64,000 nucleotides of DNA, taken from assembly GCA_029547205.1 (NCBI GenBank), contig JAKPPT010000072.1, positions 310,001 through 374,000 on the forward strand, read 5' to 3'. The DNA is from Spirochaetota bacterium. Its GTDB lineage: Bacteria > Spirochaetota > Spirochaetia > Treponematales > UBA12059. The translations under genes and the position numbers were made by a program. Shown here in pieces: positions 34,841 to 43,688 of the stretch. How positions within the stretch are numbered: position 1 is the stretch's first letter; each line of letters starts with the position of its first letter. Below the pieces are notes generated by a model. It had not been told where the DNA came from. It made no database searches and saw only the letters and a program-made list of their open reading frames with translations.

Positions 34841-36043
34841 ATGAAATCAGAGGATTTTATCAAGCTCGATGAAACATATGGTGCACACAACTACCACCCG
34901 CTTCCTGTTGTCATTTCACGTGCAGAGGGAGTAAAAGTATGGGATCCCGAAGGCCGCGAATATTTTGATTTCCTTTCTGCCTATAGTGCAGTCAATCAGG
35001 GACACCGGCATCCTAAAATAATTAAAGCAGTTATGGATCAATGTCAAAAAGTTACTCTAACAAGCCGTGCTTTTCACAATGACAAGATGGGCTTGTTCCT
35101 TAAAAAACTCTGCGAATTTACAGGTTTTGAAGCAGCTCTTCCTATGAATACTGGCGCTGAGGCTGTTGAAACAGCACTCAAAGCAGCACGCCGCTGGGGT
35201 GCAGAAAAAAAAGGTGTTCCTAACGGCAAACAAGAAATCATCTGTGTTGAAGATAACTTCCATGGCCGAACGATTGCTGTTATTACCATGTCAAATGACC
35301 CTGACTCCCTTGTAAACTATGGACCTTATGTGCCCGGCTTTGTTCGCGTTGCGTATGGCGATACTGATGCTATTGAAAAAGCCATTACCCCCAACACTGT
35401 TGCTGTTATACTCGAACCAATTCAGGGTGAAGCAGGCGTTCGTGTTCCTCCTGAGGGATACCTCACAAAAATTCGTTCAATCTGTACAAAACACAATGTA
35501 CTCATGATACTCGATGAAGTGCAAACTGGTTTCTGTCGAACCGGTAAGCGTTTTGCATGGCAGCACGAAAATGCACGCCCCGATATCATGTGTCTTGGTA
35601 AAGCCCTTGGAGGTGGTGTAATGCCAGTATCTGCTATTGTCGCAGATCATAAAGTTATGGATGTTTTTACACCCGGTACCCATGGTTCTACATTTGGCGG
35701 GAATCCGCTTGCGAGCGCTGTTGCAATAGCTGCACTTGAAGTACTCGAAGAAGAAAAGCTCGATGAAAACGCTGAACGGCTTGGAAAGATCTTCCGAGAA
35801 GAAGTTTCTAAGATCCCCTGTAAAAAAGTTGTAGAGGTTCGTGGTAAAGGTCTTCTCAATGCTGTGGTCTTTGAAAAAGGCTTTGAAGCATGGAATGTGT
35901 GTGTAGCATTGAAAGATGCTGGACTCCTTGCCAAGCAGACTCATGGCAACATCATTCGATTTGCTCCTCCGCTCGTTATCACTGAAAAAGAACTCAGAGA
36001 AGCAATCGCTATTATTGCAAAAGTATTCAGCACAATAAAATAA
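34841..36043 (+). CDS. rocD: Ornithine--oxo-acid aminotransferase
   Basis: I place the start at 34841 (MKSEDFIKL), 5 nt after GGAGG; 400 residues. Class III aminotransferase: LDEVQTGFCRTGK holds the cofactor Asp, LGKALGGGV the PLP lysine, and GAHNYHPLPVVISRAEGV near the N-terminus is typical of RocD. It interconverts ornithine plus 2-oxoglutarate and glutamate semialdehyde plus glutamate. A 158-bp gap with a TATAAT (34782-34787) separates it from ddl, so it may have its own promoter. Next to murE-ddl in a probable treponeme, it may set the ornithine supply for peptidoglycan as well as for arginine/proline metabolism. Confidence 0.93.
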   Translation: MKSEDFIKLDETYGAHNYHPLPVVISRAEGVKVWDPEGREYFDFLSAYSAVNQGHRHPKIIKAVMDQCQKVTLTSRAFHNDKMGLFLKKLCEFTGFEAALPMNTGAEAVETALKAARRWGAEKKGVPNGKQEIICVEDNFHGRTIAVITMSNDPDSLVNYGPYVPGFVRVAYGDTDAIEKAITPNTVAVILEPIQGEAGVRVPPEGYLTKIRSICTKHNVLMILDEVQTGFCRTGKRFAWQHENARPDIMCLGKALGGGVMPVSAIVADHKVMDVFTPGTHGSTFGGNPLASAVAIAALEVLEEEKLDENAERLGKIFREEVSKIPCKKVVEVRGKGLLNAVVFEKGFEAWNVCVALKDAGLLAKQTHGNIIRFAPPLVITEKELREAIAIIAKVFSTIK

Positions 36044-36071
36044 GTTTTACTTGCTATTTATTTACCAAAGC

Positions 36072-36112
36072 CTCCCGGTTTGCTACAATACAAATAGTAA
36101 ACTGGGAGTTTT
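36072..36112 (+). terminator. Rho-independent terminator after rocD
   Basis: A 14-bp stem, CTCCCGGTTTGCTA / TAGTAAACTGGGAG, fully paired with two G-U pairs, is followed by TTTTGATTT. It ends the rocD transcript. Confidence 0.85.
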
Positions 36113-36128
36113 GATTTAGGATACGTAC

Positions 36129-36932
36129 ATGAAAAGTCAAAAAGAAGCTAGCCTTGATGAAAAAATACTTGCAATTACACATGGAAAAGCACACACCTGT
36201 GCTGAATTGCTAATTTATGATGCAGAAATTCAAGCATTTCAAGAATATGCAAACACTGTTTCCATCCGAAGACTCACCTATAATGATCACGGCCCTGTGC
36301 ATATGCGTAAAGTAACCATCAACGCTTGCATCATGCTTAAGCTGCTCCACAGTGCTGGTATACAGACGAGTCTCGAAAAAGAAGAATTAGGAACCTTTGA
36401 AGACAGCCTTATAGGAGTAATGCTTGCTGCATTTCTTCACGATATCGGTATGTGTTCCGGCAGACAGAATCATGAACATACCAGTGCTATCTTTTCCTAT
36501 CCCATACTTGCACGGCTTTTAGGGACACTCTATCCCGATGATCTCAACAAACAGATAGCTCTGCGAGCCCTAGCTGTTGAAGGCATACAGGGACACATGG
36601 CTACTCAAAAAATTCATTCGCTTGAAGCAGGCATAATACTAGTTGCAGATGGCTGTGATATGGAAAAAGGAAGAGCCAGAATTCCTATGATGATTTCTCG
36701 TGAACCGCGTGTTGGTGATATTCACCAGTACTCTGCATCTGCCATTGACAGGGTGCTCATAGAATCAGGAGAAAAAAGACCCATAGGAATTAAAATTTAC
36801 ATGAAAGAATCTGTTGGTTTTTTTCAGATAGAGGAAGTCCTGCTTCAAAAAATAGCAATGAGCCCTGTTAAAGACTACATTGAGCTTGATGCGTATGCAC
36901 CAGATCAAGCGGTAAAACGATATCTTGGCTAA
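36129..36932 (+). CDS. HD-domain phosphohydrolase
   Basis: 267 residues, no membrane segment. HD-domain metal residues are in order: DHGPVHMRKV, AAFLHDIGM (the HD pair), NHEHTSA, EGIQGHM and the distal VADGCDMEKGR. The last ~60 residues form a separate small domain (IGIKIYMKESVGFFQIEEVL). HD proteins hydrolyse phosphate esters, often nucleotides or cyclic nucleotides; the substrate here is not evident, and there is no GYP motif. AGGA stands 8 nt before the ATG. Confidence 0.82.
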   Translation: MKSQKEASLDEKILAITHGKAHTCAELLIYDAEIQAFQEYANTVSIRRLTYNDHGPVHMRKVTINACIMLKLLHSAGIQTSLEKEELGTFEDSLIGVMLAAFLHDIGMCSGRQNHEHTSAIFSYPILARLLGTLYPDDLNKQIALRALAVEGIQGHMATQKIHSLEAGIILVADGCDMEKGRARIPMMISREPRVGDIHQYSASAIDRVLIESGEKRPIGIKIYMKESVGFFQIEEVLLQKIAMSPVKDYIELDAYAPDQAVKRYLG

Positions 36933-36946
36933 TACAATTTCTATTC

Positions 36947-36976
36947 TTGTTTATACTCAATAATCCATGCTATGCT
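36947..36976 (+). promoter_or_regulatory. Promoter directly abutting the TPR gene
   Basis: TTGTTT, 18-bp spacer, TATGCT; the -10 ends 6 nt before the ATG at 36983, which would be about the +1 base. No Shine-Dalgarno is present, so a leaderless transcript is predicted. Confidence 0.45.
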
Positions 36977-36982
36977 TACTAC

Positions 36983-38875
36983 ATGAATAAAAATGAATTT
37001 GAGAAGCGTTTTAGAGAAGCCGTCGAAGCCGGTAAATCCCGTAATTACAATAAAGCCATAGAAATATTGCTTTCATTGAGTGCTCTTTCTGATGCACCAG
37101 AAATTCAACTATTTCTTGGAAGAGCGTTTCATGCTTCAGGTGAATTCGGTAAAGCTGTCGTTGCTCTCCGTTCATACATTGAACTTGAACCTGATGATGT
37201 CCGCGGATGGTTTTTTCTTGGCAGAGCCTACATGGCTGTTAATCATTATAAACAAGCATACATCTGTTTTAAAAAATGCTGTGAACATGACCAAAACAAC
37301 CCGCTTTTCCTCTCACATCTTGGTTTTGCAGAACTAAAACTCAAGCACATTACCAATGCAGTAGCACATTTAGAACAAGCACACATTGCGGACCCTGATA
37401 ATGAATACATTTTTAGAGGATATCGCAACTCGCTCTATGTGCAGGCACTGCGTTTAATTAACAGTGGTGAATATGAACTGGCTAACCAGATGCTCAGTTT
37501 TGTCATTAGTAATGGCGGCACTGCAGTATCTTCATATCTCTATCGAGCTTTTACCTGGAAAAATCTTGGAGATATAACTAACGCACTTTCTGATATAGAA
37601 ACCGCTCTCACCTATGCACCGGATGACCCTGATATTCTTTTCCAGAAGGCCATGCTGCTCATGCAGCATCAACGCATCGATGAGGCTTTTGCATTACTGG
37701 ACAAACTAAAAATTACCATGCCGGAATTTAAGGGTGTTGAGCTGACTGATACCATACTTACAATCTGGCAAGCATCACAGAGTCTTTTACAGGGAAATCC
37801 TAAAACCGCACTCCAGCTCATCTTACCGCTCATTCGACGCGGTGAACACCATGCATTGCTTCATACACTGGCTGCACAGGCAAATCTTGAACTCAAACGG
37901 TACGAAAAAGCTATCAATCACTTTCATCGTGCTATTGAACTCGATCCAGATGCTATTGATCTTCGTATTAGCCTTGCAATGACATATTTAGAAATTGAAG
38001 ACTATGAAAATGCAAAGCACATTGTTCAGGGAGCAAAGGCCCGCGGTGCCAAACCGGAAGACACTGAGTTTATCGATGTTCTCTGTATAACACAGGGACC
38101 GTATGATCCAGTTCTGATGCTTCCCGTCGTTCAACGATTGCTCCATCAAAAGCCCGATAATATACACCTCATGTTTGTCTATGGCGAATGTCTCTATAAA
38201 ACCGAACGTCCAGAAATGGCTGGCCCCTGGTTTGAAAAAATTATCAGTATTAAACCACACCATGAAAAAGCATATTTGTACCGCATTGCAGTTGCAGAAT
38301 CACTGAGCGATAAAAAAGGCATTGAAACATGGTATGAATCATATTTATCTGTCTATCCAGATAACTTTAAACTTCGCAAGGAATTTGCCCAACATCTTGC
38401 ACGTAATGAGAAATGGAAAATTGCAGCAAAAACACTTGAAGATGGTTTTACCTATACCAATCCATCAGAAGGCACCATTGCATTTCTTGCATTTTGCTTA
38501 CGTAAAGCAAAGCTGTACAAAGATGCTGCAATCTATTATAGAAATTTGCTTATCAGCCAGCCTGATAATGAAGATTTTCTCTGTTCATTGGCGTACTGTC
38601 TTGAAAAAATGCGCGCATCAAAGCTTGCAATCGAACTCCTTGAAAAAGGAGCACGCTATCTTAAGAATAGACCTCGACCATATCTAATGATGGGTAAACT
38701 GTACCTTATGAACAATGCGTTAGAAAAAGCTTCGGATGCATTTTATAAGGCACATGCGCTCGATAGCAAGAATCCTGAACCGCTCCTCGCTCTTGCAAAA
38801 CTTCATAAAAAAAGCGGTAGCACCGAACTTGCAGCACAGTTTCTTGAAAAAGCACGATTACTCAAACATACATAG
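36983..38875 (+). CDS. Large TPR-repeat protein
   Basis: I take the ATG at 36983 (MNKNEFEKRF), giving 630 residues; the tracked start adds 12 residues that look non-coding. The protein is made almost entirely of tetratricopeptide repeats, roughly 15 helix pairs. Clear units are at EPDDVRGWFFLGRAYMAVNHYKQA-like and DPDAIDLRISLAMTYLE-like positions. No signal peptide or membrane helix, so probably cytoplasmic. TPR arrays are protein-binding scaffolds; T. pallidum has similar proteins with no assigned role. Expression is probably from a promoter at the start codon. Confidence 0.85.
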   Translation: MNKNEFEKRFREAVEAGKSRNYNKAIEILLSLSALSDAPEIQLFLGRAFHASGEFGKAVVALRSYIELEPDDVRGWFFLGRAYMAVNHYKQAYICFKKCCEHDQNNPLFLSHLGFAELKLKHITNAVAHLEQAHIADPDNEYIFRGYRNSLYVQALRLINSGEYELANQMLSFVISNGGTAVSSYLYRAFTWKNLGDITNALSDIETALTYAPDDPDILFQKAMLLMQHQRIDEAFALLDKLKITMPEFKGVELTDTILTIWQASQSLLQGNPKTALQLILPLIRRGEHHALLHTLAAQANLELKRYEKAINHFHRAIELDPDAIDLRISLAMTYLEIEDYENAKHIVQGAKARGAKPEDTEFIDVLCITQGPYDPVLMLPVVQRLLHQKPDNIHLMFVYGECLYKTERPEMAGPWFEKIISIKPHHEKAYLYRIAVAESLSDKKGIETWYESYLSVYPDNFKLRKEFAQHLARNEKWKIAAKTLEDGFTYTNPSEGTIAFLAFCLRKAKLYKDAAIYYRNLLISQPDNEDFLCSLAYCLEKMRASKLAIELLEKGARYLKNRPRPYLMMGKLYLMNNALEKASDAFYKAHALDSKNPEPLLALAKLHKKSGSTELAAQFLEKARLLKHT

Positions 38876-38897
38876 TGCAATACGATGATAACAGTAC

Positions 38898-38925
38898 TTG
38901 CTTTTTTTTGAAACTGTTTTATAGT
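38898..38925 (+). promoter_or_regulatory. Promoter of the 186-residue gene
   Basis: TTGCTT, 16-bp spacer, TATAGT, about 47 nt before the ATG at 38973; GGGGG ribosome site follows. Confidence 0.55.
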
Positions 38926-38972
38926 AGAAGAGAAGTAGAGGTACTATCTGTTTTCTATAACAAGGGGGAATT

Positions 38973-39533
38973 ATGCAAGTAAAAGCAATGGATCTTTTTG
39001 AAGCATATAGCAAAAATCAATTACCGCAAGAACATGGATACATTGTGTCAGCTTTTTTCTCAGAAGCATCATCGTATACACGTTATGAAGTTATTTCTTA
39101 CAATAACGTTAAAGCAATTTATCCAACAGAAGAAGGTCTCACCTTTCAATCTGATGGGAAAAAATTATTTATTCTGATTGAACCTCCTAATTATCCTCAT
39201 AAGAGCGAAGAACCATTTGTAAGAAAATCTTCAGAACAGATTCCTCATCGTTTTAATGAACTCGAAAAATATGAATGCAAGAATCAGGTTCGTGTGTATT
39301 TTGGTAAAAATGCAGTATTTAGCCATACGAACTTTACCATTCTCAAACCTACAGGTGTCAATTTTTCATTTCTCTTTTTTGATCTTCCCGATCTTCCACA
39401 AACACTAGAAATGTTTTTTTCTAAAACGCTAGCAAATGAAGCAGCTGTTCCAACTTTTGATGCTAAACGCGTTTCAAAATTGATCGCAGAAAAAGTAAAA
39501 ACTTCGCTTTCGTGGGAATGGGCAACGGGTTAA
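38973..39533 (+). CDS. Hypothetical protein, 186 residues
   Basis: Not recognised. No signal peptide or membrane segment. The first two thirds look beta-rich with a possible jelly-roll or PilZ-like character (YEVISYNNVKAIYPTEEGLTF, then VRVYFGKNAVFSHTNF); the last part is helical. A strong ribosome site (GGGGGAATT) and a good promoter support its reality. It is followed by a terminator shared with the convergent PPDK-like gene. It might be a regulatory or nucleotide-sensing domain, but that is a guess. Confidence 0.6.
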   Translation: MQVKAMDLFEAYSKNQLPQEHGYIVSAFFSEASSYTRYEVISYNNVKAIYPTEEGLTFQSDGKKLFILIEPPNYPHKSEEPFVRKSSEQIPHRFNELEKYECKNQVRVYFGKNAVFSHTNFTILKPTGVNFSFLFFDLPDLPQTLEMFFSKTLANEAAVPTFDAKRVSKLIAEKVKTSLSWEWATG

Positions 39534-39582
39534 TGTCCTACTCTAACTATACAATGCACACGCATTACATCTAAACAAACAA

Positions 39583-39608
39583 GGGCTGTCCTACTTACCG
39601 GACAGCCC
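39583..39608 (-). terminator. Terminator between convergent genes, ends the PPDK-like operon
   Basis: GGGCTGTCC / GGACAGCCC, 9-bp perfect stem (10 with the flanking A-T). The tail on the minus strand is TTGTTTGTTT, so it mainly serves the PPDK-like gene. The same GGACAGCC core occurs in the terminator at 60479. Confidence 0.75.
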
Positions 39609-39648
39609 TCTCACTAATATAACAAACTTCTATCTATTCAGTTTACAG

Positions 39649-42291
39649 CTATGTACGCTCCATTTCGATTTGAGCGATAGAAAGGCATGCAATTGGCACT
39701 GAATAGGGAGAACATGATACATAGTTCAAACCTGCGTCCATACAGAACCTAATATTTACTGGATTAGCTCCATGCTCACCACATAATCCACACACGAGAG
39801 TTGGACGAATCATTTTACCACGCTTAACAGAAATTTCTATCAATTCCTTAACTGGCTGTGCGAGTTGCGAGAAAGGATTACCTTCCAGCAGATCATACAA
39901 CGAATAATCTGGCATGAAACGGTTAAAGTCATCACGGCTTATACCCAGGGTAGTTTGAGAGAGATCATTTGTACCAAAACTAAAGAATTCAGCATATTTT
40001 GCAATTTCATCAGACGTGATTGCTGCAGCTGGCAACTCAATCATTGTACCAACTTTATAATTGAGCGGTGAAGCTTTAAGCTCTTTTCTAAGTTCCTCTT
40101 CTATGTCGATAAGACCTTTGTATACTTTTCCTTCTATTTTTTTACCAAACACGATAAGTTTAAGCTCAGAAGCATTCATTATTATGGGAATCATTATTTC
40201 GGGATACACATCGATTTTTTCTTTTTGCAGCTGGTATGCTGCTTTGAATATTGCACGAACCTGCATCTGATAAATTTCAGGATAGCTCACTGCAATACGG
40301 CACCCGCGATGACCTAACATGGGGTTAATTTCTGCTAATGCATTAATGCGAGCTACGAGCTCTGCTTTACTGATTGTTTTTGAAGACTTTTTGCCCGAAC
40401 CTCCTGTTAGATGATTCAGGAAACTCATGAGCTCTGCATCATTGTGCGGAAGGAATTCATGGAGCGGAGCATCGAGCAACCGTATTGTAACTTCTTTTCC
40501 AGCCATAATTTTGAAGATGTTGTAAAAATCTTCTTTTTGCATGACTTCAAGTTTGTCGAGCGCTTTTTGCCGTGAAGCAGTATCTTCTGCAAGAATCATT
40601 TCTCGAAACACATTGATACGTTTTTCATTAAAAAACATATGTTCAGTTCGGCACAATCCAATACCATCTGCACCAAACTGGAGCGCAAGTGTTGCATCGC
40701 GCGGATTATCAGCATTAACACGAACATGGAAATTTTTCATATGTTTTTTAACAAGTGTAATAAGCTCCAACAGTCCTGATTCTGTTGGGTCTGGCTCTAT
40801 TAGTTCTGCTTTTCCAAGCCAGATCTGGCAATCACCATAGTATGGTACATTGATTGTAATATAATCACCTTCATTAATGACAAGCGAACCTATTGTAGCC
40901 TTTTTCCCGCGAATTTTCATATCGGGTTTAACGAGCGATACTTTGCCGTACTGCCTGGCTACTACTGATGCGTGTGCAGAATAACCACCTTCACAGGAAA
41001 GAACACCTGTTGCAAGTTCTATAGCTTTAACATCTTCGGCATAAGTTGCAGGCATACAGAGAATGAACCGTTTATCTTCATTTTTTTGCTGTGCATTTCG
41101 GTATGCATCAATGAGCGCTTCTGTAGAAAAAAACACTCTGCCAATTGCAGCACCAGGAGCACCAGCTATACCGCCAGATTCACCTTTTAATTTTTTAACA
41201 GAAGCAAGATTAACAACTGGGTGCAAAATTTCATTTAATTGGCCAGGTTGAAGCGAACGAATAACAAATTCATCATCAACAACTTTTCGTTTATTGAGAT
41301 CAAGCAAGAGCTGGAGATCGGCTTGAACACTCTTCGCCATCACCTGTCGCTGTTCAAGCAGCCAGAGCTTATCTTTTTCTATGGTAAAGCGAATAAGCCG
41401 AATTTCTTTCTGATGATCTTCCAGTGTTTGTGCAAGTTTTTGGAGCTGTCGCAAGTGCTGCGGATTGATTTTATTAATATCAGTTCCTTCTGCACCTACT
41501 TCATCAAAATGCTCAACAAAAAACTCTCCTTGAAGTTGTTTTTCTCCTGTTACAATGTTTCTGGTATAGAAATAACCGGAACATGACTTTTTATCATAGT
41601 TGCCATATACCATTGGCTGGACAATAAGCGCAGTTTCCGGATCATCTTGCTCATCAAGATATAAAAGATAGGAAATCCGCTTGAGCGCTATTTCAATTTG
41701 CTTCCATGCATCAGTGAAAAATCCCTTTGGGAGGATCGGCGCATATGTATCCATTAGTTTTTTGGGTTTAGTTTCAATAGTCTCATTATCAAGCATTTCT
41801 GAAAGCTCATGAATAATTTCTTTGAATTTCTGCTGCTCTTTGGTTTTTCCTTCCATTTCAGCTATTTTTTCTTCAATCTTTAAATACCCTCGCAGCATAA
41901 ATGCAATTTCATGTGCACAGAAATGTTCACCAACAAATTCCGAAAAGCCATCAACTGTATTGTAGGTTAACCCAAAATTATGCAAAGCAGGATAGTTTGA
42001 TATTGCAAGGTTCGGAGAAATTACAATTTTAAACAGCATTGGCTCTTTGCTGTCATTAAATCGCTTATCTACATATTTTTCGATTTTTTTTATAAATGGC
42101 GTTATTACTTCTATGACTGCTTCTTTTTCAAGCTTGCTTGCAATACTCGAGTCAATGATAAATCCAGGTAATATTGGAAATTGAAGTTCTGCAAATTCAT
42201 TGGTTTGTTTACCGCGCATACCCAAAAGATTTCTATCAACAGCATCTTTAATTACATCATTCTGACTAAAAAAATGAACACACTTATTCAT
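39649..42291 (-). CDS. Divergent pyruvate phosphate dikinase-like protein
   Basis: 880 residues, the full length of PPDK. The central phosphohistidine domain keeps its motif (GGYSAHASVVAR, His440) and the C-terminal PEP/pyruvate barrel keeps FGTNDLSQTTLG and CGEHG with catalytic Cys837. The N-terminal ATP-grasp half departs from the family: the usual GGKGANLAEM is GMRGKQTNEF, and FSVRSGA...MPGMMDT is replaced by FKIVISPNLAISNYPALHN, losing the Arg and Gly-rich elements that hold ATP. It may have an altered phosphoryl donor (as with PPi- or polyphosphate-driven enzymes), act only as a PEP-pyruvate half-enzyme, or be regulatory. Co-transcribed with the unknown 337-residue gene 21 nt upstream. 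AAGGAG ribosome site. Confidence 0.82.
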   Translation of the reverse strand: MNKCVHFFSQNDVIKDAVDRNLLGMRGKQTNEFAELQFPILPGFIIDSSIASKLEKEAVIEVITPFIKKIEKYVDKRFNDSKEPMLFKIVISPNLAISNYPALHNFGLTYNTVDGFSEFVGEHFCAHEIAFMLRGYLKIEEKIAEMEGKTKEQQKFKEIIHELSEMLDNETIETKPKKLMDTYAPILPKGFFTDAWKQIEIALKRISYLLYLDEQDDPETALIVQPMVYGNYDKKSCSGYFYTRNIVTGEKQLQGEFFVEHFDEVGAEGTDINKINPQHLRQLQKLAQTLEDHQKEIRLIRFTIEKDKLWLLEQRQVMAKSVQADLQLLLDLNKRKVVDDEFVIRSLQPGQLNEILHPVVNLASVKKLKGESGGIAGAPGAAIGRVFFSTEALIDAYRNAQQKNEDKRFILCMPATYAEDVKAIELATGVLSCEGGYSAHASVVARQYGKVSLVKPDMKIRGKKATIGSLVINEGDYITINVPYYGDCQIWLGKAELIEPDPTESGLLELITLVKKHMKNFHVRVNADNPRDATLALQFGADGIGLCRTEHMFFNEKRINVFREMILAEDTASRQKALDKLEVMQKEDFYNIFKIMAGKEVTIRLLDAPLHEFLPHNDAELMSFLNHLTGGSGKKSSKTISKAELVARINALAEINPMLGHRGCRIAVSYPEIYQMQVRAIFKAAYQLQKEKIDVYPEIMIPIIMNASELKLIVFGKKIEGKVYKGLIDIEEELRKELKASPLNYKVGTMIELPAAAITSDEIAKYAEFFSFGTNDLSQTTLGISRDDFNRFMPDYSLYDLLEGNPFSQLAQPVKELIEISVKRGKMIRPTLVCGLCGEHGANPVNIRFCMDAGLNYVSCSPYSVPIACLSIAQIEMERT

Positions 42292-42312
42292 AACAACTCC
42301 TTATTGGCTAAC

Positions 42313-43326
42313 TTAAAACAAATTTAGAACAGAATTTACAGAACCTTTGAGAAATGCTTCAAACCCAGGGCTGGCACCCTGTGCTAAGTACCGCTGAAGT
42401 TTTGCAACATCTCGAATGTTTTCACCAGAAACAGCAAATTGAATTACACTCCCGTGTTTTACCTTGCCCCATTTGAATAACGAATTAAGGTTTGCAATCC
42501 TTTCGCCGTCATAATATACTAAAACATCAAGATCTGGGTGTGATGCTTTATAGCTCTCAATTATACGTTTCCATGCTTCAACATTTCCATTATGAAATAA
42601 CTCATTGGTCACTGGAACTGCATACATAGGTGTCATTCTTCTGTTTTTTGAAACTGTTTCCTTAACTGGAGCAGGTGCTGCAGCTTTACTCTGACTTGAT
42701 TTTTTTGCTGCTGCAGCAGGTTTGGCTTTTTGATTTGATGTCTTTTTATCTACTTTTGGTTTTGCTGCTGCTTTTGGTTTTGGTGGCTGATATTTGCAGG
42801 AACCCGTTAAAAGACCACTTTCATTTTTAGCCTGCCCTGTTTCAAACAAGCTTACTAAAGCTTTAATTGCTTTTTGCGCAGTTTCTTCAGATATTACCTT
42901 TGTAAATGTTCCGGCATACACAGTAACCATTTCAAATCGGTTCAAACGGTCTATCTGGGCTATGCTTTCAGGATTTTTCGGATTTATAATGACAATTCCA
43001 AGATCCGGATGATGATATACAGCAACAAGATCCACAGCATTCCACTTTATAGCTGATGCAGCTATTTTGGAAAGGGAATCTGTTACAGTAGAAAGGTTCT
43101 TTGCACCGCATATATACTTATACTTATTAACCAGCAACAGGTTGATTATTGATAGTGCAGCATCTGGAGTTAAGAGCTTTTCATCAATATATTCTTTGAG
43201 AATATCTGCAAGATTCTCCTGCTTTTCAAAACGTTCTACAATTGCTGTTACAGTTGTGATATGTTTTACTGCCGCATTAAAACTGGTTTTCTGAATCAAT
43301 GCTTCATGAATTCTTACTGCATTCAT
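42313..43326 (-). CDS. Hypothetical protein with Ala/Lys/Pro-rich linker, operon partner of the PPDK-like gene
   Basis: I take the start at 43326 (MNAVRIHEAL), 5 nt after GAGGT; 337 residues. No recognised family. The N-terminal ~165 residues are a helical domain then an alpha/beta one (VDLVAVYHHPDLGIVIINPK). A low-complexity linker (KPKAAAKPKVDKK..., about 180-225) follows, then a ~110-residue C-terminal domain starting at MTPMYAVPVTNELFHNGN. No signal peptide, so cytoplasmic. Position 21 nt before the PPDK-like gene suggests a joint role, perhaps as an extra subunit or regulator. The second domain could bind a small molecule or RNA; nothing in the sequence decides. Confidence 0.65.
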   Translation of the reverse strand: MNAVRIHEALIQKTSFNAAVKHITTVTAIVERFEKQENLADILKEYIDEKLLTPDAALSIINLLLVNKYKYICGAKNLSTVTDSLSKIAASAIKWNAVDLVAVYHHPDLGIVIINPKNPESIAQIDRLNRFEMVTVYAGTFTKVISEETAQKAIKALVSLFETGQAKNESGLLTGSCKYQPPKPKAAAKPKVDKKTSNQKAKPAAAAKKSSQSKAAAPAPVKETVSKNRRMTPMYAVPVTNELFHNGNVEAWKRIIESYKASHPDLDVLVYYDGERIANLNSLFKWGKVKHGSVIQFAVSGENIRDVAKLQRYLAQGASPGFEAFLKGSVNSVLNLF

Positions 43327-43396
43327 AGATACCTCTTTTCTTAAAAACATTCTCTTTTAATTGTAACATAAAGCTTAAAAATGTAAATAGCATAAT

Positions 43397-43428
43397 AAAA
43401 AAAGGGTTATCCGTATGATGGATAACCC
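43397..43428 (-). terminator. Rho-independent terminator after the ferredoxin gene
   Basis: On the minus strand a perfect 9-bp stem GGGTTATCC / GGATAACCC is followed by seven T. It lies 20 nt after the ferredoxin stop and before the PPDK operon. Confidence 0.9.
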
Positions 43429-43448
43429 GTTATAATAACAATATACAA

Positions 43449-43619
43449 TTAGCCCTGTATAATAGCTTCTGTTGGGCAAACAGCTACACATGCACCACAA
43501 TCAGTGCACTTTGCTGGATCTATCCAACGAGCACCATTTTTCTCACTGATTGCCTGTACTGGACATTCAGGTTCACATGCACCACAGTTTACGCATGCAT
43601 CAGTAACTTTATGTGCCAT
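43449..43619 (-). CDS. 2[4Fe-4S] ferredoxin, clostridial type
   Basis: I take the start at 43619 (MAHKVTDAC), 7 nt after AAGGAG; 56 residues, the standard size. Two cluster motifs, CVNCGACEPECP and CTDCGACVAVCP, each with four Cys in CxxCxxCxxxC order plus Pro. It is a small cytoplasmic electron carrier for pyruvate:ferredoxin oxidoreductase, hydrogenase or similar anaerobic enzymes. It has its own terminator, so is probably monocistronic and well expressed. Confidence 0.96.
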   Translation of the reverse strand: MAHKVTDACVNCGACEPECPVQAISEKNGARWIDPAKCTDCGACVAVCPTEAIIQG

Positions 43620-43688
43620 TGTTATCTCCTTTTCCAAGTTTATTTGTTCATAGGCTAGCACATTTATATCAAATGCACAATAGGTATT

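Noticed and set aside
43449-43661. Longer 70-residue ferredoxin with N-terminal MLAYEQINLEKEIT
   Set aside because: The extension covers the AAGGAG ribosome site and lies outside the standard ferredoxin fold, so the start at 43619 is better.
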